A stretch of DNA of 33,376 nt from Nanobdellota archaeon (GTDB taxonomy: Archaea > Nanobdellota > Nanobdellia > Pacearchaeales > GW2011-AR1). Positions 10,097 to 18,264 of the stretch are shown here, in pieces. The notes under the pieces are model-generated. The model worked only from the letters and a program-made list of their open reading frames with translations, searched no databases and had not been told where the DNA came from. Both the position numbers and the translations under genes were made by a program. The DNA lies in assembly GCA_030647965.1 (NCBI GenBank), contig JAUSIT010000035.1:1-33376 (forward strand), in the 5' to 3' direction. Each line of letters opens with the position of its first letter. The stretch's first letter is position 1.

Positions 10097-10363
10097 ATGC
10101 CTTATATAAAGCAAGAAAAGAGAAAAGAGTTAGATGCTCTTGTTGATGAAACAATAGCAAAAATAAATGCTCTTGATGATAAAGATAAAGACGGCTGTAT
10201 CAATTATATGTTTACTAGAATTTTGAAAAATACCTATTCTCAATCTTATTTTAATTATAATAGGATTATGGGTGTTTTAGAATGTGTAAAACAGGAATTT
10301 TACAGAAGAGTTATTGGACCTTATGAAGATTTGAAAATAAAAGAAAATGGGGATGTACAATGA
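10097..10363 (+). CDS. Hypothetical protein upstream of AAA ATPase
   Basis: 88-aa ORF overlapping the AAA ATPase start by 4 nt. Confidence 0.55.
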   Translation: MPYIKQEKRKELDALVDETIAKINALDDKDKDGCINYMFTRILKNTYSQSYFNYNRIMGVLECVKQEFYRRVIGPYEDLKIKENGDVQ

Positions 10364-11376
10364 CGACTGATGACCCTCTTAAACCTAATTCTCCAGGAAA
10401 ACCATTAGACCCTAATTTAAGAAAAGAGTTTGGAAGAAGATTAAAACCAAAAAATCCAAGAGCAAGAAGCGCTTCTGATGATGAAGATATGGTTGTTAAA
10501 ACTAAAAAAAATTCTGGCTATCCTGATACTTCTCTTCTTTGTGATTTAAGAGGAAATAATGAATTAAAAAAAGAAATAGATGATATTTATCTTCAAATGG
10601 CAAATAGAGATTTATACTGCCTTGGAGGAATTCAACCAGATAAATCTTATTTATTTTATGGGCCTGCTGGAACAGGAAAAACATTAGGTGTTAGGTGCCT
10701 TTATGGGGAATTGTTAAGTCATAAAAAATCTTTTGGTTTAATGGAATATAGTATTGGAAATTATGGAACTGCTTATATTAATATGGGAAGTAAAAATCTT
10801 CAGGAATTTTTTGATTCTGGACAAAGCGCAATAGAAAAAGGAGTTGAAGGAATGATTTATTTTTTTGATGAGTGTGATGTACTTTTAGGAAAAAGAGGAA
10901 GTGCTCAGGGCCATAAAGAAGATGACAAGCTTTTAGATACTTTAATGACTAATTTGCAGGAAATACATGATAGAGATACTTCTGAATTTGTATTTTTTGC
11001 TACTAATTTTAGAGATGCAATGGATAATGCAAGTATGAGGGCTCAGAGAATAGATAAGCAGGTTGAATTTAAACTTCCTGATTATAATGGGAGAGCTGAT
11101 TTATTTAAGCATGCAATTCTTATGACTCAGGTCAAAGCAGGCCGTTCTGTTGTTAGAGCATATAATTTAAATGAACTTGCAGAAAAATCAGATGGCTTGA
11201 ATTGTGCTGAATGTGTTGATTTAGTAAGAAGAGCAATAAAATCAAGAATAAATACTATGTTACATAGTGGGGATGATGTGTTTAAGGATTTTTTTGTAAA
11301 ACAATATCATATTTTAGATGAATTAGAAATTTTGAAAAAAACAAAAATTAAAGAAAAGAAAATTGGATTTAAATAA
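10360..11376 (+). CDS. AAA+ ATPase
   Basis: FYGPAGTGKTLGVR Walker A, MIYFFDECDVLLGKRG Walker B, FFATNFRDAMDNASMRAQRID. Confidence 0.85.
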   Translation: MTTDDPLKPNSPGKPLDPNLRKEFGRRLKPKNPRARSASDDEDMVVKTKKNSGYPDTSLLCDLRGNNELKKEIDDIYLQMANRDLYCLGGIQPDKSYLFYGPAGTGKTLGVRCLYGELLSHKKSFGLMEYSIGNYGTAYINMGSKNLQEFFDSGQSAIEKGVEGMIYFFDECDVLLGKRGSAQGHKEDDKLLDTLMTNLQEIHDRDTSEFVFFATNFRDAMDNASMRAQRIDKQVEFKLPDYNGRADLFKHAILMTQVKAGRSVVRAYNLNELAEKSDGLNCAECVDLVRRAIKSRINTMLHSGDDVFKDFFVKQYHILDELEILKKTKIKEKKIGFK

Positions 11377-11379
11377 AAA

Positions 11380-11823
11380 ATGAATAAGAAAAAAGAGGAA
11401 TACTATCTTGCACATCCATTTGATTCAAGAAAGCAAATAAGAGATTGGGAGCTTGGATTTGAAAAAAGAACTGGTATAAGTCTTCTTAATCCATTTTATG
11501 ATGATTCTAGAAGAACAGATGTGGAAAAAATAGATGCAGGAAGAAATGAAAGATATGAAAAACTTGATGAAAAAGAATTGGTTGAAAGAGATATAGGGCA
11601 TATTAAACAAAAAAGTGTAAAAGGGATTATTGCTTTTGTAAATGGTGATTTAAGTTATGGAACTATTCAAGAAATGGTATATGCAAAATCTTATAATAAA
11701 TTAGTTTATTCTGTTATTAGCAATGGGCATGAAAATCATCCTTGGTTAAAATATCATTCAACAAAGATTTTCAAAAGCAAAGACGAATTAGAAACGTTTT
11801 TGACTAGTGCTAGAAAAGATTGA
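11380..11823 (+). CDS. Nucleoside 2-deoxyribosyltransferase-like protein
   Basis: YYLAHPFDSRKQI...LVERDIGHIKQKSVKGIIAFVNGDLSYGTIQEMVYAK. Confidence 0.6.
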   Translation: MNKKKEEYYLAHPFDSRKQIRDWELGFEKRTGISLLNPFYDDSRRTDVEKIDAGRNERYEKLDEKELVERDIGHIKQKSVKGIIAFVNGDLSYGTIQEMVYAKSYNKLVYSVISNGHENHPWLKYHSTKIFKSKDELETFLTSARKD

Positions 11824-11856
11824 AAGATTTAAATATTCTCTATACTATTCCTAAAT

Positions 11857-12147
11857 ATGTATCAGATATACGGAAAATACTATAATGTTGGTAAAATAAA
11901 AAAAAGACTTTATTTGTTTTCTTTAATAACTTTTATTTGTTCTTTATTTGTTTTTTTTAGTGATAACTTAAGCCTTACTATTCTTGAGATTTTTATGTTA
12001 CTTTCTGTTATTTTTGCATGTGTTGTTTTGTTTTATAGTGTTGAATTGCTAATCAGGCATGAAAGACAAAAAGATATTTGGATTGGGATTTTATTTAGTT
12101 TAATTCCTTTGGCTGTATTTTGCTTTGTTGTGAGAATGATTATATAA
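11857..12147 (+). CDS. Small membrane protein
   Basis: Three hydrophobic segments. Confidence 0.45.
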   Translation: MYQIYGKYYNVGKIKKRLYLFSLITFICSLFVFFSDNLSLTILEIFMLLSVIFACVVLFYSVELLIRHERQKDIWIGILFSLIPLAVFCFVVRMII

Positions 12148-12160
12148 GTTACTTGAATAT

Positions 12161-12350
12161 TTGAGCTTCGCTTTATATTAAGTCGTCAAAAAGTTTTACT
12201 CTTTAACTTTTTATTATTGTTCTTTTGATATAAAAAGAGTAAAACTTTTTCTATCGGCTCCTAAACTTTTATTATTTGATAAATATTTTCTGAATATGTA
12301 TTATTAATAAATCGTAATTTGATGCAAGGCAAATCCATATATCTTTGCTT
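12161..12350 (+). repeat. Family E copy E4, carrying a 17-bp perfect inverted repeat
   Basis: GAGCTTCGC...AAGTCG...CGGCTCC framework; AAAAAGTTTTACTCTTT (12188-12204) / AAAGAGTAAAACTTTTT (12234-12250); right end GGCAAATCCATATATCTTTGCTTAAGCAA. Confidence 0.6.
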
Positions 12351-12373
12351 AAGCAATATTAATTCTTATAGTT

Positions 12374-14269
12374 TTATTTAAAAATCGTATCTAAAACTCT
12401 TGAATCAGGGCTTAGAAGAATTATATGGTCGTCTTTGAATCTTAATCCTCTGTAAATCTTTTGTAGAAGCTCTCTTTTTGCTTTGTCTAGATAAAAAGTC
12501 ATAAAATCATTTGGCCTTTCTTTTTTTAAAATCTGCCAGAATAAAGATTGTGTATTGGGATAGGGATATTTTGTAAGTATAATTGAATTGCATTTGTCTC
12601 CTGGAAAATCAATTCCTCTTGAGCATTTTGTTGTAAATAAAACATCTATTTCTCCTATTCTAAATTTTTCTATTTCTCTGTTATTTGTATCTCCTTCTTG
12701 CAAAGCTTTTAATCTTTCTTTTGTTATTACATTTGTTAAATTAAATTCTGCTTTTTCAAGTTCATTTGGCAAATCTTCAAATGAATTTACATGAACTAGT
12801 GCAGGAAGCTTTGCACTTGTAACACATGATGAAAGAGCTTTGAGATATTGCTCTCTTGTTACAATTTTATTTTTAAAATTTTCATATTTGCAGTTTTTTT
12901 CCATGCCTGTTCTGAATTTTGTTATTGTTCCTGGATTTTGCGTTTCCGCTTCTATTATTTTAAAATTTTTCAAACCAAAAATATCTTTTAAAATTATTTC
13001 TGAATGAAGTGTTCCTGACATTAAAACAAGAACTTCTGTTGAATTTACAAGATATTCAAATTTTTTTGCAAGATTTATTGTTACTAAATTTAAAATAACA
13101 TTATCTTCCCTATTTTCTTTTATGTATTTGCTAAATTCATAAGATTGGTCTGATTTTTTTGAAATTAAAACATATGTTTCATCAAGGAGTGTTTCAAATG
13201 CTTTTGCAATTTCAAAAACTTTATTATAATAATTATCTTCTTCATCTTCTGCAAGATATGGATTTTCTAAAATTTGTTCTATTAATGGTTCTATGCTGCT
13301 TTTTCCTAATCTTTCAATTTCATTTGAAGTTTGCTCATATAAAAGAGAGTTTACTTTTAGAGTCATTTTTTTAACTTCATTTTTTTGTTCTGATTTTTCA
13401 GGATTTAAATTTGAAAGAGCATATAATAATCTGTTTAGATTAATTGTTTTTTCATTTGAAAAATTATCTAAAAATTCATCACATTCATCAATTATATCAA
13501 TATCTGTTTTTGGTTTTCTTCCCATTATTAATTCAAGAAGATACTTTAAGCTGTTAAAAATCAAGACATCTGAATCAACATATGCTTCATACTGGTCATT
13601 GTAAGCACATCCTTTTTTTCTTTGAAATAAAGCATATTCTTCTCCTGAAACTGATTTATATTTTAATTTTTTTGCTTTTTCAACTGCTTTTGCAGAAACT
13701 CCTGAGGGTAATAATGGGCTCCAAAAAGGGCAAGCCGGGGCAACAGACATTCTTCTTACTTCACCCATTGCAGAAAAATCTGATTTATCTACATTTGAGT
13801 TTTGTTCTAAATATTTTTTTATTTGTTCTATGTTTTTTTCTCTTAGTTCAATTGTGCATGGCAAATCTCCTGCATCTGCTTTTCCTCCGCAAAATGGGCA
13901 ATTGAAATTATTTCTTCCTTTTATTACAGAAATTTTTAATTTTTGATTATCTTGCTTTAAAATAAATTTATTTTTAGTATAATCTTCTTCATATTGTTCT
14001 TGTAAAGATTTTATAGGAACTACTATTGAAGTTTTTTTAAAATGCCTTGCTAAATTTAAAGCAATTGCTGATTTTCCACTCCCACAAACTCCTTTTATGA
14101 AAATTATTTTATTTCCTTGTTCAATTGCATCAAGAATTTCTTTTACAATATCTGCCTGTGTTTTTCCATTTGAAAATTTTATTGGCTCTAATTTTTCTCC
14201 TGAAAAATCAAAAATCCCTGAAGAATTTTCAGAGTTTTCACTCACCTCTCTTTTAAACAATGACCACAT
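12374..14269 (-). CDS. XPD/DinG-like superfamily 2 helicase, probable Fe-S cluster
   Basis: FIKGVCGSGKSAIALN, DIIDECDEFLDNF, cysteines in FNCPFCGG...PCTIEL...APACPF...GCAYND, C-terminal QKIYRGLRFKDDH. Confidence 0.7.
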   Translation of the reverse strand: MWSLFKREVSENSENSSGIFDFSGEKLEPIKFSNGKTQADIVKEILDAIEQGNKIIFIKGVCGSGKSAIALNLARHFKKTSIVVPIKSLQEQYEEDYTKNKFILKQDNQKLKISVIKGRNNFNCPFCGGKADAGDLPCTIELREKNIEQIKKYLEQNSNVDKSDFSAMGEVRRMSVAPACPFWSPLLPSGVSAKAVEKAKKLKYKSVSGEEYALFQRKKGCAYNDQYEAYVDSDVLIFNSLKYLLELIMGRKPKTDIDIIDECDEFLDNFSNEKTINLNRLLYALSNLNPEKSEQKNEVKKMTLKVNSLLYEQTSNEIERLGKSSIEPLIEQILENPYLAEDEEDNYYNKVFEIAKAFETLLDETYVLISKKSDQSYEFSKYIKENREDNVILNLVTINLAKKFEYLVNSTEVLVLMSGTLHSEIILKDIFGLKNFKIIEAETQNPGTITKFRTGMEKNCKYENFKNKIVTREQYLKALSSCVTSAKLPALVHVNSFEDLPNELEKAEFNLTNVITKERLKALQEGDTNNREIEKFRIGEIDVLFTTKCSRGIDFPGDKCNSIILTKYPYPNTQSLFWQILKKERPNDFMTFYLDKAKRELLQKIYRGLRFKDDHIILLSPDSRVLDTIFK

Positions 14270-14309
14270 TAAATTTTATTTTAAACAGAATTTATAAGTA
14301 TTGCTGTAC

Positions 14310-15017
14310 TTATCTTATTATCTTCGGTAGAATTAAATCTATTTCGTCTTTTGAATCAAAATATCTTTGTGAAATTGTTTTTAATCCTTGTTCTGAATGA
14401 ACATCATGAGGCATTGAAAAAAGATAGTTTGCTCTTGTCATAATATTTTTTGCATTTGGGCTAGGAGATAGTATTCTTTTATTTGTTTTTTCAGTGAATA
14501 AAACAGCTTTTTCTATTTTATTTGCTAGTTGTTCTAAATTTGAATTTGCTTCTTCAAGAGTTTTGCATGGCATTGCATGATGTATAAATGAATCACACTG
14601 ATATATTGGGAAAAAATGTCCGCCCCTTGTTTCATCATCTAAAGTTCCATAAACAGGCCTTACATCTGTTCTAAAACCTATTCTTGGGATGTTTATTTCT
14701 TTTCCAAAGCATAATTCAATATCTACACCAGGATCTAAAGGTTCATCAAGATTTGCCAGGATTAAATCACTATTTAATTCCATTTTACCTAAATCATAAA
14801 GATATATTATTTTTTTAAGTGCAGAACTTGCCTCTTCTTGTGGCATGAATTTTACAAGCTCTTTATTTAAATTTCCAAATTCAAATCCTTCTCTTTGAGG
14901 TAAATTTATTTTTTCAAATCTTTTTTCTAAAAGTGCTGTAAGATGAGAATTAAAATAACTTTCTCTGCCATTAAATAGCGATGCTGCAAAATAAATTATA
15001 CTCTCTTTCGGATTCAT
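14310..15017 (-). CDS. Nucleoside 2-deoxyribosyltransferase-family protein
   Basis: IIYFAASLFNGRESYFNSHL, SDLILANLDEPLDPGVDIELCFGKEINIPRIGFRTDVR. Confidence 0.7.
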   Translation of the reverse strand: MNPKESIIYFAASLFNGRESYFNSHLTALLEKRFEKINLPQREGFEFGNLNKELVKFMPQEEASSALKKIIYLYDLGKMELNSDLILANLDEPLDPGVDIELCFGKEINIPRIGFRTDVRPVYGTLDDETRGGHFFPIYQCDSFIHHAMPCKTLEEANSNLEQLANKIEKAVLFTEKTNKRILSPSPNAKNIMTRANYLFSMPHDVHSEQGLKTISQRYFDSKDEIDLILPKIIR

Positions 15018-15068
15018 AAAATAAGAAAAATAATATTGTTTTTAAAGATTTGTTTGATTTGAAATATA

Positions 15069-15500
15069 TTATCTTGTAAAAGTCTTTTTGACTCTTTCAG
15101 ATTTTATAAAATAACAAATAATTATAGTTGAAATAATAAGGTCAATTGTAAAAGGCAAATAATCTATTTGATGATAAATAATATAATTTCCAATCACATA
15201 ATACCATAAATTAAAAATAATTGAAAATATTGCAGCAGTTATTGTTATATTTATTGCTTTTTTCCTTTTTCTAAATATAAGATAAATTGAATATACTAAA
15301 AATAAATTATAAAATGCAAGAATAAACATAGATACTCCTGCCCCCCATTGAATAGCAGAAGTATAAAATATTAGTATCCATAATCTTTGAATTAATAAAT
15401 AAGCTGCAGTTATTTCAGCAAGAATTAATACTATTAGTATTATTATAAACCATATGCTTAACTTGCTCTGAATTTTATTTGCTTTTTTTGTCTTTACCAT
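15069..15500 (-). CDS. Membrane protein
   Basis: Four hydrophobic segments. Confidence 0.5.
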   Translation of the reverse strand: MVKTKKANKIQSKLSIWFIIILIVLILAEITAAYLLIQRLWILIFYTSAIQWGAGVSMFILAFYNLFLVYSIYLIFRKRKKAINITITAAIFSIIFNLWYYVIGNYIIYHQIDYLPFTIDLIISTIIICYFIKSERVKKTFTR

Positions 15501-15843
15501 ATTGTCTTCTTGAAAACAAAGAGACTAGCATGTCGTCTAGTTTTTGCTCTTCTTTTTTTGTTTTCTTTGAATTTAAACAGCTTCTTCTTATAATGTCTTC
15601 AATTTGTTCTGAAATAGTAAACATATTCTTTTTTGCTCTTTTTTCAATCATTTTTAATAATTCATTGTCTAGAAAAAGTGAGATTTTATTTTTATATTTG
15701 TATTTTGGCTTTAATGAAGCAAAAGCATCTTCAATTTCATCTACTTTCCAACCTTCTTTTAATAAAGGTTCTTTTATTTGATAGTCATCAAATCCTCTTT
15801 TTCTTGCTTCTATAATAAATTTGATAAGTTCTTTATTTGGCAT
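15475..15843 (-). CDS. Small protein with ribbon-helix-helix-like C-terminus
   Basis: ISLFLDNELLKMIEKRAKKNMFTISEQIEDIIRRS. Confidence 0.5.
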   Translation of the reverse strand: MPNKELIKFIIEARKRGFDDYQIKEPLLKEGWKVDEIEDAFASLKPKYKYKNKISLFLDNELLKMIEKRAKKNMFTISEQIEDIIRRSCLNSKKTKKEEQKLDDMLVSLFSRRQYGKDKKSK

Positions 15844-15908
15844 TTTTTGATTTATATTTATTCGTTTATTTTATCATTTATTTTGAATTAAAAAATGACA
15901 CTAGCATT

Positions 15909-16193
15909 TTATTTTGATTTTTTTGAAGAAACATAAACTTTCTGCACTGCAAATGATTTGTAAATTCCTTCTATAATATCTGTTCCTGCATAACCTGCAA
16001 GCAAACTTAGCCTTGGATCAAAATTAAATATTATTCCTGTAAAAATTCCTATTATTAATGCAACTAAAACAGTTATTGCATAGTAATTCCATAAAATTTT
16101 TCTTCTTAAAGAAAGAGCTTTTAGTAATCCTACTACTCCCCTTGTTAAACCGCCAATTCCACCGAGAAGTCCTGCCAGGACAATTGTTTCCAT
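15909..16193 (-). CDS. Small membrane protein
   Basis: Hydrophobic segments; Gly-rich N-terminus. Confidence 0.45.
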   Translation of the reverse strand: METIVLAGLLGGIGGLTRGVVGLLKALSLRRKILWNYYAITVLVALIIGIFTGIIFNFDPRLSLLAGYAGTDIIEGIYKSFAVQKVYVSSKKSK

Positions 16194-16268
16194 AAAAATA
16201 TCACCTCTTTTAAATATCTTTTAGTTTAATAGAATAAATTGCTTTTTATATGTTTTGATTGAAAAAGA

Positions 16269-16288
16269 TTTCTGATTTCCATCAGAAA
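16269..16288. promoter_or_regulatory. Perfect inverted repeat TTTCTGAT-TTCC-ATCAGAAA just upstream of a TATA-like TTTATAAA
   Basis: Read directly; precedes the Fic-like ORF at 16315. Confidence 0.6.
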
Positions 16289-16314
16289 GATTTATAAATA
16301 CATTACTATTATCT

Positions 16315-16761
16315 ATGTGTATGAATGTTAGTAAAGAAGATTTGCTAAGAATCAATCAGGGGTTTGGGGGAAATTTAAGAAGTGATTCCAGCCTTGATTT
16401 TGCAATAGAAATGCAAAACAATGAAAAATTGGGGATTTATAAAAAATTAGCCCATTTGATGAGAGCAATACTTGTTGACCATCCATTTTCGGATGGAAAT
16501 CAGAAAAACTCTCCGGTTTATTTACGGAGTTTTTTGGATGCTCCAAAATCAAGACCAGCAAAATCACAAATAAATTCTAAGGAATTTGGTTTTGATTTTG
16601 GACACAAAAGAACTGCTGCATTTGTTGCTCTTGCTTTTGCAAATGAACATAAAAAACAGGTTAATAATGATCTGCTTTTGCATAACATTGTATCAATAGC
16701 CAAGCAAAATATTACTAATATCAGAAATATTGAATGGAGATTAAAAAATGCAATTATTTAA
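16315..16761 (+). CDS. Fic/Doc-family toxin, interrupted by inserted element D
   Basis: ILVDHPFSDGN + KRTAAFVALAFANEH is the Fic/Doc core motif split by 35 in-frame codons (16501-16605). Confidence 0.75.
   Translation: MCMNVSKEDLLRINQGFGGNLRSDSSLDFAIEMQNNEKLGIYKKLAHLMRAILVDHPFSDGNQKNSPVYLRSFLDAPKSRPAKSQINSKEFGFDFGHKRTAAFVALAFANEHKKQVNNDLLLHNIVSIAKQNITNIRNIEWRLKNAII
16501..16605 (-). mobile_element. Two-hairpin gene-embedded element, copy D (antisense to host gene)
   Basis: Minus strand: GTGTCCAAAATCAA...TTGATTTTGGAGCATCCAAAAAACTCCG...CGGAGAGTTTTTCTG; 10-bp stem 1, linker GAGCATCC, stem 2 AAAAACTCCG/CGGA(GA)GTTTTT. Confidence 0.75.
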
Positions 16762-16951
16762 ACAAAATGAAATTTTGAGAAAGCATAAATATATATTTGA
16801 TGCTCTTGAGCAATATGATTTGACAAGAGAATTGCCTTTTCAAAGGAAGAGAATAGATATTACTTTGTCAGTCAGGACTATAAATAAATTAAAGAAATTA
16901 AAAGAAAAAACAGGCAAGCCAATTTCACAGATAATAGAAGAAAAATTTTGA
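16748..16951 (+). CDS. Ribbon-helix-helix-like protein, possible antitoxin
   Basis: KRIDITLSVRTINKLKKLKEKTGKPISQIIEEKF; overlaps the Fic-like ORF. Confidence 0.65.
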   Translation: MQLFKQNEILRKHKYIFDALEQYDLTRELPFQRKRIDITLSVRTINKLKKLKEKTGKPISQIIEEKF

Positions 16952-16992
16952 AAATCAGAAAGATTTAAATTCAAAATTCTTAATTTAAAGGT

Positions 16993-18228
16993 ATGAACAT
17001 TTCAATAATTATTCTTGCAATAGTTTTTATTTTGATTATTTTTAGGAGAATTGGGAATTTAAAACTGCAAATCTGGCAGATTATGCTTTTTGGGGCGATT
17101 GCTGTTTTATTGACTGGTGAAATTAAATATTTAGATGCATTAAAAGCTGTAAATATTGATGTTATTCTTTTTCTTTTTGGAATGTTTGTTATTGGAAGAG
17201 CATTAGAAGAGAGCGGTTATCTTTCACATCTTTCTTATAAATATTTTAGAAAAGCAAAAAATATAGATTATTTATTTTTATTTATTTTATTTGGTGCTGG
17301 AATTGGCTCTGCATTTTTAATGAATGATACAATTGCAATTATTGGAACTCCTGTTGTTTTGCTTCTTTCACAAAAGCATAATATTCCTGCAAAACCTTTG
17401 CTTTTAACCTTGGCTTTTGCTGTTACAATTGGAAGTGTAATGAGCCCTATTGGAAATCCACAGAATTTATTAATCGCATTAAATGGAAATATTTCTAATT
17501 CTTTTGTAACTTTTGCAAAATATTTATTTATTCCTACAATAATTAATTTATTTCTTGCTTTTTTTGTAATTAAGTTTTTTTATAAAGAGCATTTTCATAA
17601 AATTTCTTTAGAACATTCACAAGAGCCAATAAAAGATAAGAAACTTGCGGTTTTATCTAAAATATCTATTATTCTTATTTTAGTTTTAATTGTTTTGAAG
17701 ATATTAATTGTTTCCTTTAATCCTGAATTTGAGTTTAAATTAACTTATATTGCTCTGATTTCTGCTATTCCAATTTTATTTAGTCCTAAAAGATTTGAAG
17801 TTATTAAGAAAATTGATTGGTCTACCTTAATATTTTTTGCTTCTATGTTTATTTTAATGCAAAGTGTATGGGATTCTGGATTTTTTCAGTCTGAATTAAA
17901 TAATTTAGATATAGACATAACTTCAATTCATTCTATTTTAGCCATAAGTGTTTTATTAAGTCAATTAATTTCAAATGTTCCTCTTGTTGCTTTGTATCTT
18001 CCTGTTTTAATGCATGCAGGAGTTTCTGCAAATGGATTAATTGCTTTGGCTGTGGGAAGTACTATTGCAGGAAATTTGCTTATTTTAGGGGCTGCAAGTA
18101 ATATAATAATTATTCAGAATGCAGAGAAAAAAGGAGAGACAATAAATTTCTTTGAATTTGCAAAAGTAGGAATTCCTTTAACAATAATTAATATTCTAGT
18201 GTATTATTTATTTTTAAGCTTACTCTAA
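16993..18228 (+). CDS. ArsB/CitT-superfamily anion transporter
   Basis: Polytopic; GSVMSPIGNPQNLLIAL and SNVPLVALYLPV-type sequences. Confidence 0.75.
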   Translation: MNISIIILAIVFILIIFRRIGNLKLQIWQIMLFGAIAVLLTGEIKYLDALKAVNIDVILFLFGMFVIGRALEESGYLSHLSYKYFRKAKNIDYLFLFILFGAGIGSAFLMNDTIAIIGTPVVLLLSQKHNIPAKPLLLTLAFAVTIGSVMSPIGNPQNLLIALNGNISNSFVTFAKYLFIPTIINLFLAFFVIKFFYKEHFHKISLEHSQEPIKDKKLAVLSKISIILILVLIVLKILIVSFNPEFEFKLTYIALISAIPILFSPKRFEVIKKIDWSTLIFFASMFILMQSVWDSGFFQSELNNLDIDITSIHSILAISVLLSQLISNVPLVALYLPVLMHAGVSANGLIALAVGSTIAGNLLILGAASNIIIIQNAEKKGETINFFEFAKVGIPLTIINILVYYLFLSLL

Positions 18229-18264
18229 TTAATTTTAAATAGCCTGCAATATGTTGTCAGATAT

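Noticed and set aside
13159-13905. Plus-strand ORFs opposite the helicase (13159-13374, 13293-13604, 13582-13905)
   Set aside because: Antisense, low-complexity Leu/Phe-rich translations of an AT-rich helicase gene; no independent support.
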